Assembly: GCF_000429025.1 (NCBI RefSeq)
Contig: NZ_AUBB01000028.1
Span: 1 to 64,000 of the forward strand
Reading direction: 5' to 3'
DNA from: Actinospineispora spinosispora DSM 44797
Lineage (GTDB): Bacteria; Actinomycetota; Actinomycetes; Mycobacteriales; Pseudonocardiaceae
DNA: 64,000 nucleotides
Part shown: positions 33,042-42,160 of the stretch, one piece after another
Numbering within the stretch: position 1 is the stretch's first letter
How the letters are laid out: each line of letters opens with the position of its first letter
Program-made: the position numbers and the translations under genes
The notes under the pieces: model-generated
Database searches by the model: none
Told to the model about the DNA's origin: nothing
What the model saw: the letters and a program-made list of their open reading frames with translations, nothing else

Positions 33042-34823
33042 GTGAGTAAACGGTGTGCCGGTGTGGCGGCCAAGCTCGCTGTGCTGGTGGTGTCGCTGGC
33101 GACCGCGGTGCAGGGACCTGTGTCGATCGGACACGCGACTGACCCGGGGTCGGTTCGGGTCCAGCTGGTCGCGTCGCTGGCTCCTGCCGCTCCCGGGGAT
33201 GGCCCCGGCGCCAATGGCGGACAGGCCGATCCGGTGCCGAAGCCCAAGGGAGGCTCCGCGTCGGACGCGAAATCGTCCTCCGGGCCGGAGGTGAAGAAGG
33301 ACGAGCCGAAAACAACTCCGGCGACGGACAAGGACCCCGGAAGCGGCAACGTAGGCACTCAACCGGAGGGCGCGAACCCGCCGAAGACGGAGCCCACCCA
33401 GAACACGGGCGGCACACGACCCACGCAGGCGCCGGCAGCGGTCCCGAGTACCGCGCCTCAGTCTGGGGCGCCGCCCCCGAACTCCGCGCCCACCAGCAAC
33501 GTCGCCCATGCACCGCAGCCTCCGCCGCAGTCAGCGCCATCCGCTGCGTCGGTCGCGCCGCCGCCACAGGAACCGAATGCGACACCGACCGGCACGGTCC
33601 CCGGCCAGCCCTCGACCGATCCGCTGGTGGCGAAGGCCGGGCAGCGACTGCCCGACGGACAGCAGGTACTGGGAGTCTCTCCGAAGCCTCTGGATCCGGA
33701 AACGGCCAAGGTACTGAGTGGGCTGCCCAAGGACCGGCCCACGGACCTGTCGTCCACGAAGGTCGACGGGCCAGCCCGCAACGCCTTGGTACTTGCCGAG
33801 GACGGGAACGTCGGCAAGGTCAACTCGATGATCGACAAGCTCGGCGGGCCCAACGCCGAGGTACGCCAGACGCCGCTGGTGCTGCAGGACAAGGACGGCA
33901 ACACCGGCTCGGCCACGCTGTTCACCCTCAAGGGCGCCGACGGCAAGGACTACATCGTCGACGGCCAGGGCGCGAAGTACTCCGGGATGCAGGACTACCT
34001 GGAGAACAACCAGCTCTCCGAAGACTGGACCATGGTCCGTCCGGCGAACCCGGGTGCCGACGGTCCGCAGGACCTGGTGACGGGCGCGGCCCACGTGGTG
34101 TCCGACGGCGAGAAGACCGCGAGGGCGATCGATGGGGTCGCCGGTCCGCTGGCCGCCGCCGGTGACGGGCTGGTGCTCGGCGCCGGCGCGGTGACGGCAC
34201 TCAGCGGCGGCACTGCCGCTCCCGGGACAGTTCCCGCCGCGGCCGTGGGCGAGACCATGTCCATCATCGGTGGCGGCTGGTCGAGCGCTCGCGTCCTGAA
34301 CCAGATGGTCAACGACGTGGAGCACGGTCGCGACGTCGACCCAGAACAGCTCATGGACCTCGTCAGCTCCGCCGCGGTACCAGGTGCCGGAAAGCGACTG
34401 CTGCGACATACCGAAAGTAGCGCGCCTGACTTGCCCAAGGGGCCACTCGCGCATGATCCAAAGTCTGCGGCGCCGTCGAGTCAACAGACACCTGTTACGG
34501 CCGCGCCAAACCCGTCTGCTAGCAGACTGAACACAGGCGCGGGCGGCGTGCCACCCGCTGGAGTCAAGCCTGGCTGGCAATCACGACCAGCGGATAATGG
34601 TAAAGGGACCGTCTATCAAGATCCTGCTCGTGCTGGAGTGGACAATGGAAATCAGGTCCGTGTGATGGACCCAGGTGCTGACCGACGCTATCCTGATGGA
34701 TACGTTCGTTTCTACAATAAGAATAATCAGCCAGTGGGTCTTGATGGAAAGCCGGGAAATAACGCGCACACTCATATCCCGCAGAGGTCTGACGGTTCTT
34801 ACGATCTCCCGCAGGGGTGGTAG
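33042..34823 (+). CDS. Secreted polymorphic-toxin-like protein
   Basis: 593 residues from GTG 33042 (GGGGGAG eight bases upstream; two GTGs just before it are alternatives). CAGVAAKLAVLVVSLATAVQG is a signal peptide. Residues 45-185 are a Pro/Ala/Gly/Ser-rich disordered stretch. A structured middle part follows (KVDGPARNALVLAEDGNVGKVN, YIVDGQGAKYSGMQDYLENNQLSEDW) with two small Ala/Gly hydrophobic stretches. The last 90 residues (from about 505: GWQSRPADNGKGTVYQDPAR to AHTHIPQRSDGSYDLPQGW) look like an exchangeable toxin tip, with H-T-H as candidate active site, similar to my memory of Ntox24-type tips. The stop overlaps the next gene by 7 bp. Confidence 0.72.
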   Translation: MSKRCAGVAAKLAVLVVSLATAVQGPVSIGHATDPGSVRVQLVASLAPAAPGDGPGANGGQADPVPKPKGGSASDAKSSSGPEVKKDEPKTTPATDKDPGSGNVGTQPEGANPPKTEPTQNTGGTRPTQAPAAVPSTAPQSGAPPPNSAPTSNVAHAPQPPPQSAPSAASVAPPPQEPNATPTGTVPGQPSTDPLVAKAGQRLPDGQQVLGVSPKPLDPETAKVLSGLPKDRPTDLSSTKVDGPARNALVLAEDGNVGKVNSMIDKLGGPNAEVRQTPLVLQDKDGNTGSATLFTLKGADGKDYIVDGQGAKYSGMQDYLENNQLSEDWTMVRPANPGADGPQDLVTGAAHVVSDGEKTARAIDGVAGPLAAAGDGLVLGAGAVTALSGGTAAPGTVPAAAVGETMSIIGGGWSSARVLNQMVNDVEHGRDVDPEQLMDLVSSAAVPGAGKRLLRHTESSAPDLPKGPLAHDPKSAAPSSQQTPVTAAPNPSASRLNTGAGGVPPAGVKPGWQSRPADNGKGTVYQDPARAGVDNGNQVRVMDPGADRRYPDGYVRFYNKNNQPVGLDGKPGNNAHTHIPQRSDGSYDLPQGW

Positions 34824-35197
34824 TCGTGGAGATAGAACTGCGTGGCGAGTCCATTAGTAAGGTTCAGGCGGACTACACCCTGTACCTGTACGTCACTGGG
34901 GGTTTTGGCATATCAATTGAGTCTGAGTTCGTGTTAGTGGGCAGTGAAGAGAAATTCAGTTTAGCCCCAGGCAACTTCGAAGCTGGAGGGCATATATCAA
35001 GCCTGGTGGGAGTTCCAATAGCTGCTTGTTCAGTCGACGAAGTGCGTGGGGGTCTGTGTGTCGAGTTTGTGAACGGCAGTACCATCGTCGTAGCGGCTGA
35101 CGACGAGTACGAGTCCTGGAACTTGACTGGGCCACAGGGGCTACGGATCGTCTGCATGCCGGGAGGTGAACTCGCATTCTGGTCTTCCACCGCTTAA
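34817..35197 (+). CDS. Probable immunity protein (DUF6188-like)
   Basis: 126 residues from GTG 34817, overlapping the toxin gene's end, so the two are translated together. It is a small beta-rich cytoplasmic protein without signal peptide (GGFGISIESEFVLVG, GLCVEFVNGSTIVVAADDEYESWNLTGPQGLRIVCMPGGELAFW); the closing part matches my memory of DUF6188 proteins, which often stand behind toxin genes. GC content is clearly lower than in core genes. The position directly after a toxin-like gene is the strongest argument for an immunity role. Confidence 0.7.
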   Translation: MVVVEIELRGESISKVQADYTLYLYVTGGFGISIESEFVLVGSEEKFSLAPGNFEAGGHISSLVGVPIAACSVDEVRGGLCVEFVNGSTIVVAADDEYESWNLTGPQGLRIVCMPGGELAFWSSTA

Positions 35198-35271
35198 ATG
35201 GAAGCCGCTGTGCGAGATTCCAAGTATAGAGTTTTACCGCGATAGCTTCCCAATAGATTCGGAGTGGCTCG

Positions 35272-35637
35272 ATGAGCTTGTACGAGGTCAAGAGCAAGCG
35301 GGGTGTTCTGCTGTCCGTTCTGCTCGTCCTCCTGGCGATCGTTCAGGCCTGGGTGATCTACCGGGGTCTGGTCGTGTGGAACCTGCTCGTCAGCCACGGC
35401 AGAGATGGCTGGGTACTCCCGCTGGTCGGCGCAGCCCTCGCCGCGCTCGCCCTCGTCGCGATTGTCGGTGTCTGGTTCTGGCGACGCTGGGCCGTGTACC
35501 TCTTGGCCGTGGTTGTGGTGATCGGGGTCGTGTCCGACGCGTGGTTCGGACTCGCTTCGTTCGCCTTGTTGATCAGGCTGGTCCTGCTCGGTCTTCTCGC
35601 CTGGCTGATTCGCTCGCGATGGCGGTCATTTCGGTAG
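35272..35637 (+). CDS. Small membrane protein
   Basis: 121 residues from ATG 35272 with GGAG seven bases upstream. Four hydrophobic segments: GVLLSVLLVLLAIVQAWVIY, LPLVGAALAALALVAIVGVW, AVYLLAVVVVIGVVSDAWFGL and LLIRLVLLGLLAWLI, then a short basic tail. No family recognised. It is the last gene of the toxin/immunity cassette and ends 81 bp before the 3' end of the convergent regulator gene. It could be a second immunity-type protein, but nothing shows this. Confidence 0.7.
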   Translation: MSLYEVKSKRGVLLSVLLVLLAIVQAWVIYRGLVVWNLLVSHGRDGWVLPLVGAALAALALVAIVGVWFWRRWAVYLLAVVVVIGVVSDAWFGLASFALLIRLVLLGLLAWLIRSRWRSFR

Positions 35638-35718
35638 CTGTGACTCCGGGTGAGACTCATCTGGACTGGAAGAAACCGGTATTCCCTGACGGCGGTTCAA
35701 TCATTGCTGGAGCGCTGT

Positions 35719-37605
35719 TCACTTCGACGGCGGGACGACGATTCCGTAGTCGCGGATCTTGCGGTAGATGGTTGCTCGGGACATGCCCAGGTGGCGGGCC
35801 GCCTCGGCGCGGTTGCCGTCCGTGCCCTTGAGGCACGAGATGATCGCGTCGCACTCGATGGATTCCAGCGGGGTCAGGACTCGGCGGGCGGTGGCCTGGA
35901 CCTCGGCTGGCAGGTCGGCGAGGGTGATGGTGCCGGTTCGGCGGAGGGCGACGATTTTGCGGATGATGCGGTAGAGCTGTTCGACGTTGCCGGGCCAGCG
36001 GTTGCGCATCAGGACACGCATCGCGTCGGGGCCGCAGCGCAGGCTTGCGCCTCGGGTGAGGCGGGAGATCAGCTGGGGGACCAGCTCGCGGACGTCGTCG
36101 AGGTGGTGGCGCAGCGGCGGGACCACCACCGAGCCGGGGAACCTGCTGACCAGAGCTTCCAACGCGCCGTGGACGGGGCCGGTGCCGGTTCTGATGGCGA
36201 CGACCCATTGGTTGCTGTTCGGGCCGAACAGGGACAGCAGGTCGGCCAGGTCGGTGAGGACCTGCTCCGGCAGCTGGTCCACGTGGCGCAGGATGATCGT
36301 GCCCTCGCCGGCGGTCAGCTCCTCGCTCACCGACTCTAGCCACGACGCGGGGTCTTCCATCGTTGCGGCGTCGAACAGGCGCAGGTGTGCCGCGGGGGTG
36401 TTCGCCAGGTGCGTCGCGCGGGCCACCGCGAGCTTGCCGACGCCGGGTTCGCCCTCCAGCAGCAGCCACTCCTTGGACCGGAAATGTGTCTGTACCTCCT
36501 GGCAGCATCTGGTCCACAGCGCGCCGCTGCCCACGATTCCGGGCAGTGGGGCCGCCGCGGTCAGCAACGGCACCGCGGGTGACCCAGCCGTGGGAGGCGC
36601 GAACAGGTAGACCTGCAGCACACCACCGATGACCGAGCCGTCCGACCAGCTCGGTTTGCAGTGCACGCGTGCCGCCGCGCCGGTCGGTAGCGGCACGCTG
36701 AACTGGACGGGCTTGCCGGAGCTGAGCGCGTCCGAGGCCATGCCGAGCAGCGTCGTCTGGTCGCGTGGGTCGATGAGCTGGCGCGCGGCGTCGTTCATCA
36801 TCACCAGGTCGTTGCTGATCGCCAGCACGGGGCCCCGGTTGCGTTGGCACGTCGCCAGGTAGTCCTGCAGCAGGGCCAGCTCGCGGCGACCGGTGTGCTC
36901 AAGCAGTGCTTCCTCGATGCGCCTGGCGATCGTCGAGACCGCCGCGACCATCATGTGGTTGGCGTCCGCGCGCCAGCACGTCAGGTCGACGACGCCGAGG
37001 ACCTTTCCGCTGGTCGGATGGTGGATCGGGGCGCCGGCGCAGGCCAGCTCCTCCAGGTTCTCCACATAGTGCTCGTGCCCGAACACCTGGGCCGGGCCGC
37101 GGCCCTCCAGCGCGGTGCCGATGCCGTTCGTGCCGACGAACTCCTCCGCGTAGGAGAACCCGGGCGCCAGCGACACCCGGTCCAGGTGGTGGCGCAGGCG
37201 GGAGTCGTGTGTGCGCCGGTCCAGGACCACACCCTCGGCGTCGGTGAGGATCAACGACACGGGCTCGCCGGAGAACTGGTTGTCGGTCTCGGCGAGGATC
37301 GAACCGGCACTGTGGGTCAGCGATGACGAGCGTTCCGGATTGGGCGCGAACGGCAGCTCGAAGTGGTCCGCCGAGACACGGTAGTCCCGGGACCGGACCC
37401 AGGACGCCAGGATCGGTTCACGCACGATGCCGGGCTCGACGTCGGAGAAGTTCAGGAAACACTCGCGAGCATGCGCCAGCGCCCTGCTGTGCGCCGGTCG
37501 TGCGGTCGGTCGGTATCCGGGCCGTGGTGGTGTGGACGCGTCTGCCAAGCCGGGTTGCCTCCTCGCCAGCTTCGTCGGTGACGTGATGAACGCGCTTGAG
37601 TTCAC
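35719..37605 (-). CDS. GAF/AAA/Fis transcriptional activator, MimR/AcoR-like, probable regulator of prm
   Basis: 628 residues from GTG 37605. A GAF sensor covers about 95-235 (LDRVSLAPGFSYAEEFVGTNGIGTAL is the typical AcoR-like core). A divergent AAA domain follows, with GEPGVGK near 385 as P-loop and RHVDQL as a Walker B-like site; the GAFTGA loop needed to contact sigma-54 is absent, in line with actinobacteria lacking sigma-54. The C-terminal Fis helix-turn-helix is about 590-625 (GNRAEAARHLGMSRATIYRKIRDYG). It is divergent from prmA, as mimR-type activators of mycobacterial propane monooxygenase clusters are, so it should activate the operon in response to alkane or alcohol. Its 3' end is duplicated at 32097 and 32940. 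Confidence 0.85.
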   Translation of the reverse strand: MNSSAFITSPTKLARRQPGLADASTPPRPGYRPTARPAHSRALAHARECFLNFSDVEPGIVREPILASWVRSRDYRVSADHFELPFAPNPERSSSLTHSAGSILAETDNQFSGEPVSLILTDAEGVVLDRRTHDSRLRHHLDRVSLAPGFSYAEEFVGTNGIGTALEGRGPAQVFGHEHYVENLEELACAGAPIHHPTSGKVLGVVDLTCWRADANHMMVAAVSTIARRIEEALLEHTGRRELALLQDYLATCQRNRGPVLAISNDLVMMNDAARQLIDPRDQTTLLGMASDALSSGKPVQFSVPLPTGAAARVHCKPSWSDGSVIGGVLQVYLFAPPTAGSPAVPLLTAAAPLPGIVGSGALWTRCCQEVQTHFRSKEWLLLEGEPGVGKLAVARATHLANTPAAHLRLFDAATMEDPASWLESVSEELTAGEGTIILRHVDQLPEQVLTDLADLLSLFGPNSNQWVVAIRTGTGPVHGALEALVSRFPGSVVVPPLRHHLDDVRELVPQLISRLTRGASLRCGPDAMRVLMRNRWPGNVEQLYRIIRKIVALRRTGTITLADLPAEVQATARRVLTPLESIECDAIISCLKGTDGNRAEAARHLGMSRATIYRKIRDYGIVVPPSK

Positions 37606-37676
37606 GTCGAGGGCAACCAGCTCGACGCTACTCCGGCGATGTGACCAACGGTAGAGGTCAGAAGCAGCCTCTCAGT

Positions 37677-37691
37677 GTCTCATGTTGAGAC
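37677..37691. promoter_or_regulatory. Candidate activator site upstream of prmA
   Basis: GTCTCA-TGT-TGAGAC is a perfect 6-3-6 dyad between the divergent regulator and prmA, 65 bp upstream of the prmA start. Fis-type activators bind dyads of this kind (related to TGT-N10-ACA). It is the only clear dyad in the gap. Confidence 0.55.
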
Positions 37692-37755
37692 CACGAGCCT
37701 CCCCGTCGCCCGGTGTGATCCGTAGCACGGCAACAAAAACGGGTGAGGAGTGACC

Positions 37756-39408
37756 ATGAGTCGCCAGAGCGTGGCAAAGGCTCACCAGAAGATTCAGGAG
37801 CTCTCCTGGGAACCGATGTACCACACCCCGTACCAGAAGTACGGGACCGATTACACGTTCCAGAAGGCCCAGAAGAAGGACCCGCTCAAGCAGGTCCTTC
37901 GATCCTATTTCCCCATGCAGGAGGAAAAGGATCACCGGGTCTACGGTGCGCAGGACGGCGCCATCCGGGGAAACATGTTCCGGCAGGTGCAGGAACGGTG
38001 GTTGGAATGGCAGAAGCTGTTCCTCTCGATCATTCCTTTGCCTGAAATTTCAGCTGCGCGTTCGATGCCGATGCTCTTCCACACGGTGCCGAACCCGGAG
38101 CTGCACAACGGGCAAGCCATCCAGATGATCGACGAGGTCCGGCACAGCACCATCCAGCAGAACCTCAAGCGCCTGTACATGAACAACTACATCGACCCGG
38201 CAGGCTTCAACTCCAGCCTGCGCAACTTCCACAACGACTACTGCGGCACCATCGGCAGGCAGTTCGCGGAAGGCTTCATCACCGGTGACGCGATCACCGC
38301 GGCCAGCATCTACCTGACGATCGTGGCCGAGACCGCGTTCACCAACACGCTCTTCGTCGCCATGCCGGCGGAGGCGGCCGCGAACGGTGACTATCTGCTT
38401 CCGACGGTGTTCCACTCGGTGCAGTCCGACGAGTCGCGGCACATCTCCAACGGTTACGCGACGCTGCTGATGGCATTGTCCGACGAGGGCAACCACCAGC
38501 TGCTGGAACGCGATCTCCGGTACGCCTGGTGGAACAACCACGCCGTGGTCGACGCCGCTATCGGAACGTTCATCGAGTACGGCACGAAGGACCGCCGCAA
38601 GGAACGCGAGTCCTATGCGGAGATGTGGCGTCGGTGGATTTACGACGACTACTACCGCAGCTACCTGGTGCCCCTGGAGAAGTACGGTCTGGTCATTCCG
38701 CACGATTTGATCGAGGAAGCCTGGAACCGTATCTGGAACAAGGGCTACGTGCACGAGGTCGCGCAGTTCTTCGCCACCGGCTGGCTCGCCAACTACTGGC
38801 GGATCGACGCGATGACCGACGAAGACTTCGAATGGTTCGAATACAAGTATCCGGGCTGGTACGACAAGTACGGCGCATGGTGGGAGAACTACAGCCGCCT
38901 CGCCACGCCGAACGGGCATCACCCGATCGTCGCGGAGAACGTCGACTACGTGTACCCGAACCGGTGCTGGACCTGCATGGTTCCCTGCCTGATCCGGGAG
39001 GACATCGCGACCGCCGAGGTCGACGGTGTGCACCGGACCTACTGCAGCGAGCCGTGCAAGTGGACCGACGTCACCGCGTTCCGGCCGACCTACCAGGGCC
39101 GGGAGACGCCGAACATGGGCAGGCTCGTCGGGCAGCGTGAGTGGGAGACGCTGTACCACGGCTGGAACTGGGCCGACGTCGTCGAGGACATGGGATTCGT
39201 GCGGGACGACGGCAAGACGATGGTCGCCCAGCCGCACCTGAACCTCGACCCGAAGAAGATGTGGACCACCGACCACCTGCGTCGCATGGGTCCGCTGCAG
39301 AGCCCGAACGTCCTCTTCAACGAGATGACCGACGAGCAACGCACCGCCTTCATCGACGACTACCGCCGCCAAGGCCCAGCCGGCCGTCCGGCCCCGGCCA
39401 CCCCGTGA
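37756..39408 (+). CDS. prmA: Propane monooxygenase hydroxylase, large (alpha) subunit
   Basis: 550 residues from ATG 37756 (AGGAG five bases upstream). Diiron ligands E97, E127, H130, E192, E226 and H229 have exactly the spacing of methane monooxygenase MmoX (E114, E144, H147, E209, E243, H246), with both DEVRH and DESRH motifs. A C-terminal cysteine group (CWTCMVPC, then CSEPC) is a zinc-like feature of this group. It forms the oxygen-activating hydroxylase with PrmC, receives electrons from PrmB and is gated by PrmD. The cluster order and divergent regulator point to propane 2-monooxygenase; related substrates such as other short alkanes or phenol are possible. The stop TGA is inside a palindrome. 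Confidence 0.94.
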   Translation: MSRQSVAKAHQKIQELSWEPMYHTPYQKYGTDYTFQKAQKKDPLKQVLRSYFPMQEEKDHRVYGAQDGAIRGNMFRQVQERWLEWQKLFLSIIPLPEISAARSMPMLFHTVPNPELHNGQAIQMIDEVRHSTIQQNLKRLYMNNYIDPAGFNSSLRNFHNDYCGTIGRQFAEGFITGDAITAASIYLTIVAETAFTNTLFVAMPAEAAANGDYLLPTVFHSVQSDESRHISNGYATLLMALSDEGNHQLLERDLRYAWWNNHAVVDAAIGTFIEYGTKDRRKERESYAEMWRRWIYDDYYRSYLVPLEKYGLVIPHDLIEEAWNRIWNKGYVHEVAQFFATGWLANYWRIDAMTDEDFEWFEYKYPGWYDKYGAWWENYSRLATPNGHHPIVAENVDYVYPNRCWTCMVPCLIREDIATAEVDGVHRTYCSEPCKWTDVTAFRPTYQGRETPNMGRLVGQREWETLYHGWNWADVVEDMGFVRDDGKTMVAQPHLNLDPKKMWTTDHLRRMGPLQSPNVLFNEMTDEQRTAFIDDYRRQGPAGRPAPATP

Positions 39409-39522
39409 GTGATGAGTGGTTCCACCGCGAAGCGGCGCCGAAGGCGTAGCTCTCCTTGCCACTCACGACACGCTTTTCGTCGTGAGTGGCAAGGAGAGCT
39501 ATGGGACCACTCAGCACTCACG
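39404..39522. repeat. GTGAGTG-type composite palindrome inside the prm operon
   Basis: Core 39405-39521: 62-bp unit (insert CCGCGAAGCGGCGCCGAAGG plus CG), linker GACACGCTTTTCGTC, 40-bp unit. It begins with the bases of the prmA stop codon and ends 27 bp before the prmB start. As RNA it would form a long nested stem between two genes whose products are needed in different amounts. Confidence 0.9.
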
Positions 39523-39548
39523 AGCCCGACGACGAAGGAGGAGGGCAG

Positions 39549-40595
39549 ATGAAGCACGTGGTCAGGTTCGAGCCGGTCGGCGTGGAGATCGAGGTCGATG
39601 AAGATCAGACGATCCTGCGGGGCGCCGCCGAGCAGGGCGTCATGCTCATGCACGGCTGCAAGGAAGGGCAGTGCGCCGCGTGCAAGTCGTTTGTCCTCGA
39701 CGGCGAGCTCGACGACATCGATCACGACAAGTACTCGACCTTCGCGCTGCCGGACTACGAGAAGGACGAGGGCTACACGCTGCTCTGCCGGGCACACGCC
39801 TACGCGGACCTGACGATCGAGCTGCTCAACTACGACGAGGAGATGATCAGGTCAGGGTTGCCGATCGTGGATGCCACCGCCGAAGTGGTGTCCAACGACG
39901 CGGTGACGCACGACATGCGTCATCTGGTGCTGCGCCTGAAGGAGCCCACCGAGGTCAAGTTCTTCCCGGGGCAGTACGTCGACATCGTGGTACCCGGCAC
40001 CGAGGAACACCGCTCGTTCTCGATGGCCAACACCTCCAGCAGGGAGAGCGGGCTGCTGGAGTTCGTCATCAAGATCTATCCGGACGGGCTGTTCTCCCAG
40101 TTCATGCAGGACAAGCTCAAGGTCGGTGACGAGCTGGCGCTGAGCGGGCCGTTCGGGGTGTTCACGCTGCGGGAGAGCCACGACAGCCCGCTGGTGTTCG
40201 TCGGCGGCGGGGCGGGGATGGCACCGATCCTGTCGCTGCTGCGGTCGATGGCGGAACGCGGCATCACCCGCAGGGCCCGGTTCTATTACGGCGCTCGGAC
40301 CAGGGCCGACCTGTGCTTCGAAGAGGAGCTTCGCGGACTCGAAGCACAGCTGGCGGACTTCCGGTACGTGCCGGCCCTGTCCGAACCCACGGATGCCTGC
40401 GCGTGGGAGGGCGAGACCGGGCTGATCACCGACGTGGTCAAACGGCTGGAGAGCGACTGCACCGGGCGGGACGCCTACGTCTGCGGGCCGCCGCCGATGG
40501 TGGAGGCGGCGATGCCGCTGCTCGCCGGGCTCGGCGTCGACGAAGCACGGATCTACTTCGACAAGTTCACCACCACCGGCGAGACCGGGCAGTGA
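39549..40595 (+). CDS. prmB: Propane monooxygenase reductase
   Basis: 348 residues from ATG 39549 with AAGGAGGAGG upstream. The N-terminal ferredoxin domain has C37, C42, C45 and C80 (HGCKEGQCAACKS, LLCRAH) for a plant-type 2Fe-2S cluster. An FAD domain follows (HRSFSMANTSS is the R-x-F-S flavin motif), then the NADH-binding part (FVGGGAGMAPILSLLRSM, AYVCGPPPMVEAAM). It passes electrons from NADH through FAD and the iron-sulfur cluster to the hydroxylase. The length fits the family. It is separated from prmA by the palindrome. Confidence 0.95.
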   Translation: MKHVVRFEPVGVEIEVDEDQTILRGAAEQGVMLMHGCKEGQCAACKSFVLDGELDDIDHDKYSTFALPDYEKDEGYTLLCRAHAYADLTIELLNYDEEMIRSGLPIVDATAEVVSNDAVTHDMRHLVLRLKEPTEVKFFPGQYVDIVVPGTEEHRSFSMANTSSRESGLLEFVIKIYPDGLFSQFMQDKLKVGDELALSGPFGVFTLRESHDSPLVFVGGGAGMAPILSLLRSMAERGITRRARFYYGARTRADLCFEEELRGLEAQLADFRYVPALSEPTDACAWEGETGLITDVVKRLESDCTGRDAYVCGPPPMVEAAMPLLAGLGVDEARIYFDKFTTTGETGQ

Positions 40596-40623
40596 CAACT
40601 CAGGTAGCGAGGAGAACGGACAG

Positions 40624-41814
40624 ATGACCACCACGGAGGAACCTGCCGTCACACGCAGTGTGCCGAAGGTCCAGCACACCGACGCCGAGGCGGGCGCGAA
40701 GGAGTTCCCGGACTCGAACGCGCGCCGGTACAACTACTTCTCGCCGCAGAAGCGCAAGCAGACGCACTACGAGGACGTCACCGTCGAGGTCCAGCCGGAC
40801 CCGAGGCACTACCTGTCCCAGGGCTGGATCTACGGATTCGCCGACGGCTCCCGGGGCTACCCGCTGACCTGGACGAAGCTCAAGGCGTGGGGCGTCGACG
40901 AGCCGGAGCCGGTGCGCGGCATCGGCACCGGTGGCGGCGGCAAGGACCTGGTGTGGCCCGCGCACGGCTGGCACGAGTTCCGCGATCCCAACGAAGAGTG
41001 GGAGATGACCTTCTACCGGTACGGCGCGAACGTCGTCCGGCAGGTCAACCAGAACATCGAGAACGCGAAGCAGGCCAAGGCGTTCGAGCAGTGGAACCCG
41101 AACTGGATCCGGTTCGTGGAGAGCCACGTCGGCGCGTGGATGCACGTCGAGCACGTCCTCGGGTTGTACGTGTTCAGCCACGCCAACCGCTCCGGCCCGA
41201 CGAACATGCACAACACCGCGATCGCGGTGAACGGCATGCACAAGATCCGGTTCGCCCAGGACCTCGCGCTGTACAACCTGACGCTGACCGAGGAGATCGA
41301 CGGGTTCGACGGTGCCGCGCACCTGGAGGCGTGGAACGCCGACCCGACCTGGCAGGCCACCCGCAAGGTCGTCGAGGCGCTGACCGCGATCGAGGACGAC
41401 TGGGGCGAGTCGATGTTCGCCGCGAACATCGTGTTCGAGCCGCTGGTCGGTGAGCTGTTCCGCAGCGGGCTGGTCCAGCAGGCCGCTGCGGGCAACGGCG
41501 ACTTCATCACCCCGACCGTGGTGGGCGCGGGTGAGTACGACTACTCGCAGCGTGACCTGCGGATGAGCATCGCGATGTTCGCGCCGAGGGTCAGCGACAA
41601 GGAGTTCGCCGGGCACAACACGGAGATCATGAACGGCTGGCTCGCCAAGTGGGTGCCGCTGTGCCTGGACGCGGCCCGCACAATGCAGCCGCTGTGGTCG
41701 CTCACCGACTTCAAACCGCCCCGGTTCGAGGACGCGCTCGACCGGGCCAAGAACCGGTTCACCGGAATCCTGTCCGAGCTGGGCCTCGACGCACCGAAGG
41801 AGCTGGCGCAGTGA
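40624..41814 (+). CDS. prmC: Propane monooxygenase hydroxylase, small (beta) subunit
   Basis: 396 residues from ATG 40624 (GAGGAG upstream, 28 bp after prmB). It has the ferritin-like fold pattern of hydroxylase beta subunits (RRYNYFSPQKRKQTHYEDVTV at the start; WNPNWIRFVESHVGAWMHVEHVL; ESMFAANIVFEPLVGELFRS) but lacks the paired E-x-x-H ligand sets of the alpha subunit, as expected. It pairs with PrmA in the hydroxylase. Its TGA overlaps the GTG start of prmD by GTGA. Confidence 0.94.
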   Translation: MTTTEEPAVTRSVPKVQHTDAEAGAKEFPDSNARRYNYFSPQKRKQTHYEDVTVEVQPDPRHYLSQGWIYGFADGSRGYPLTWTKLKAWGVDEPEPVRGIGTGGGGKDLVWPAHGWHEFRDPNEEWEMTFYRYGANVVRQVNQNIENAKQAKAFEQWNPNWIRFVESHVGAWMHVEHVLGLYVFSHANRSGPTNMHNTAIAVNGMHKIRFAQDLALYNLTLTEEIDGFDGAAHLEAWNADPTWQATRKVVEALTAIEDDWGESMFAANIVFEPLVGELFRSGLVQQAAAGNGDFITPTVVGAGEYDYSQRDLRMSIAMFAPRVSDKEFAGHNTEIMNGWLAKWVPLCLDAARTMQPLWSLTDFKPPRFEDALDRAKNRFTGILSELGLDAPKELAQ

Positions 41815-42158
41815 CCGCGTTCAAGACAGACAGAACAGCATCGAACATGTGCGGCTTCACCCTGATGAACAACCAGGTGGGAGCGGTCATCGCGGAGGTG
41901 CTGCGGCCGCTGGAGAACGTCACGGTGAGCCCGCTGCCCTCGATGATCCGGGTGGACGCCACGGGCCGGTTCGACCTGGTCTACGCCGAGGTCGACGAGG
42001 CGGCAGGCGAGGAGGAGGGCTGGTTCGACGCGGCCGAGTTCGAGGAGAACATGTCGACCCACTACGGGCGCATGATCCACGAGGACGACCGCACGATCAT
42101 GTTCGCCAACCCGGAGGACGCGGCCGAGTACATCGGCTTCGACCTGCAGGCCCGCTGA
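41811..42158 (+). CDS. prmD: Propane monooxygenase coupling (effector) protein
   Basis: 115 residues from GTG 41811, overlapping the prmC stop by four bases (GTGA), so coupled to it. MmoB/DmpM family: CGFTLMNNQVGAVIAEVLRPLENVTVSPLPSMIRV is the conserved first half and the protein has no cofactor. It binds the hydroxylase and controls oxygen and substrate access. The frame is open upstream inside prmC, which is excluded. A composite palindrome starts two bases after the stop. Confidence 0.93.
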   Translation: MTAFKTDRTASNMCGFTLMNNQVGAVIAEVLRPLENVTVSPLPSMIRVDATGRFDLVYAEVDEAAGEEEGWFDAAEFEENMSTHYGRMIHEDDRTIMFANPEDAAEYIGFDLQAR

Positions 42159-42160
42159 CT

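Noticed and set aside
35719..37605. Sigma-54-dependent activator
   Set aside because: Although the domain order is that of NtrC-type activators, the GAFTGA loop is missing and no -24/-12 promoter (TGGCAC-N5-TTGC) is seen before prmA; actinobacteria lack sigma-54.
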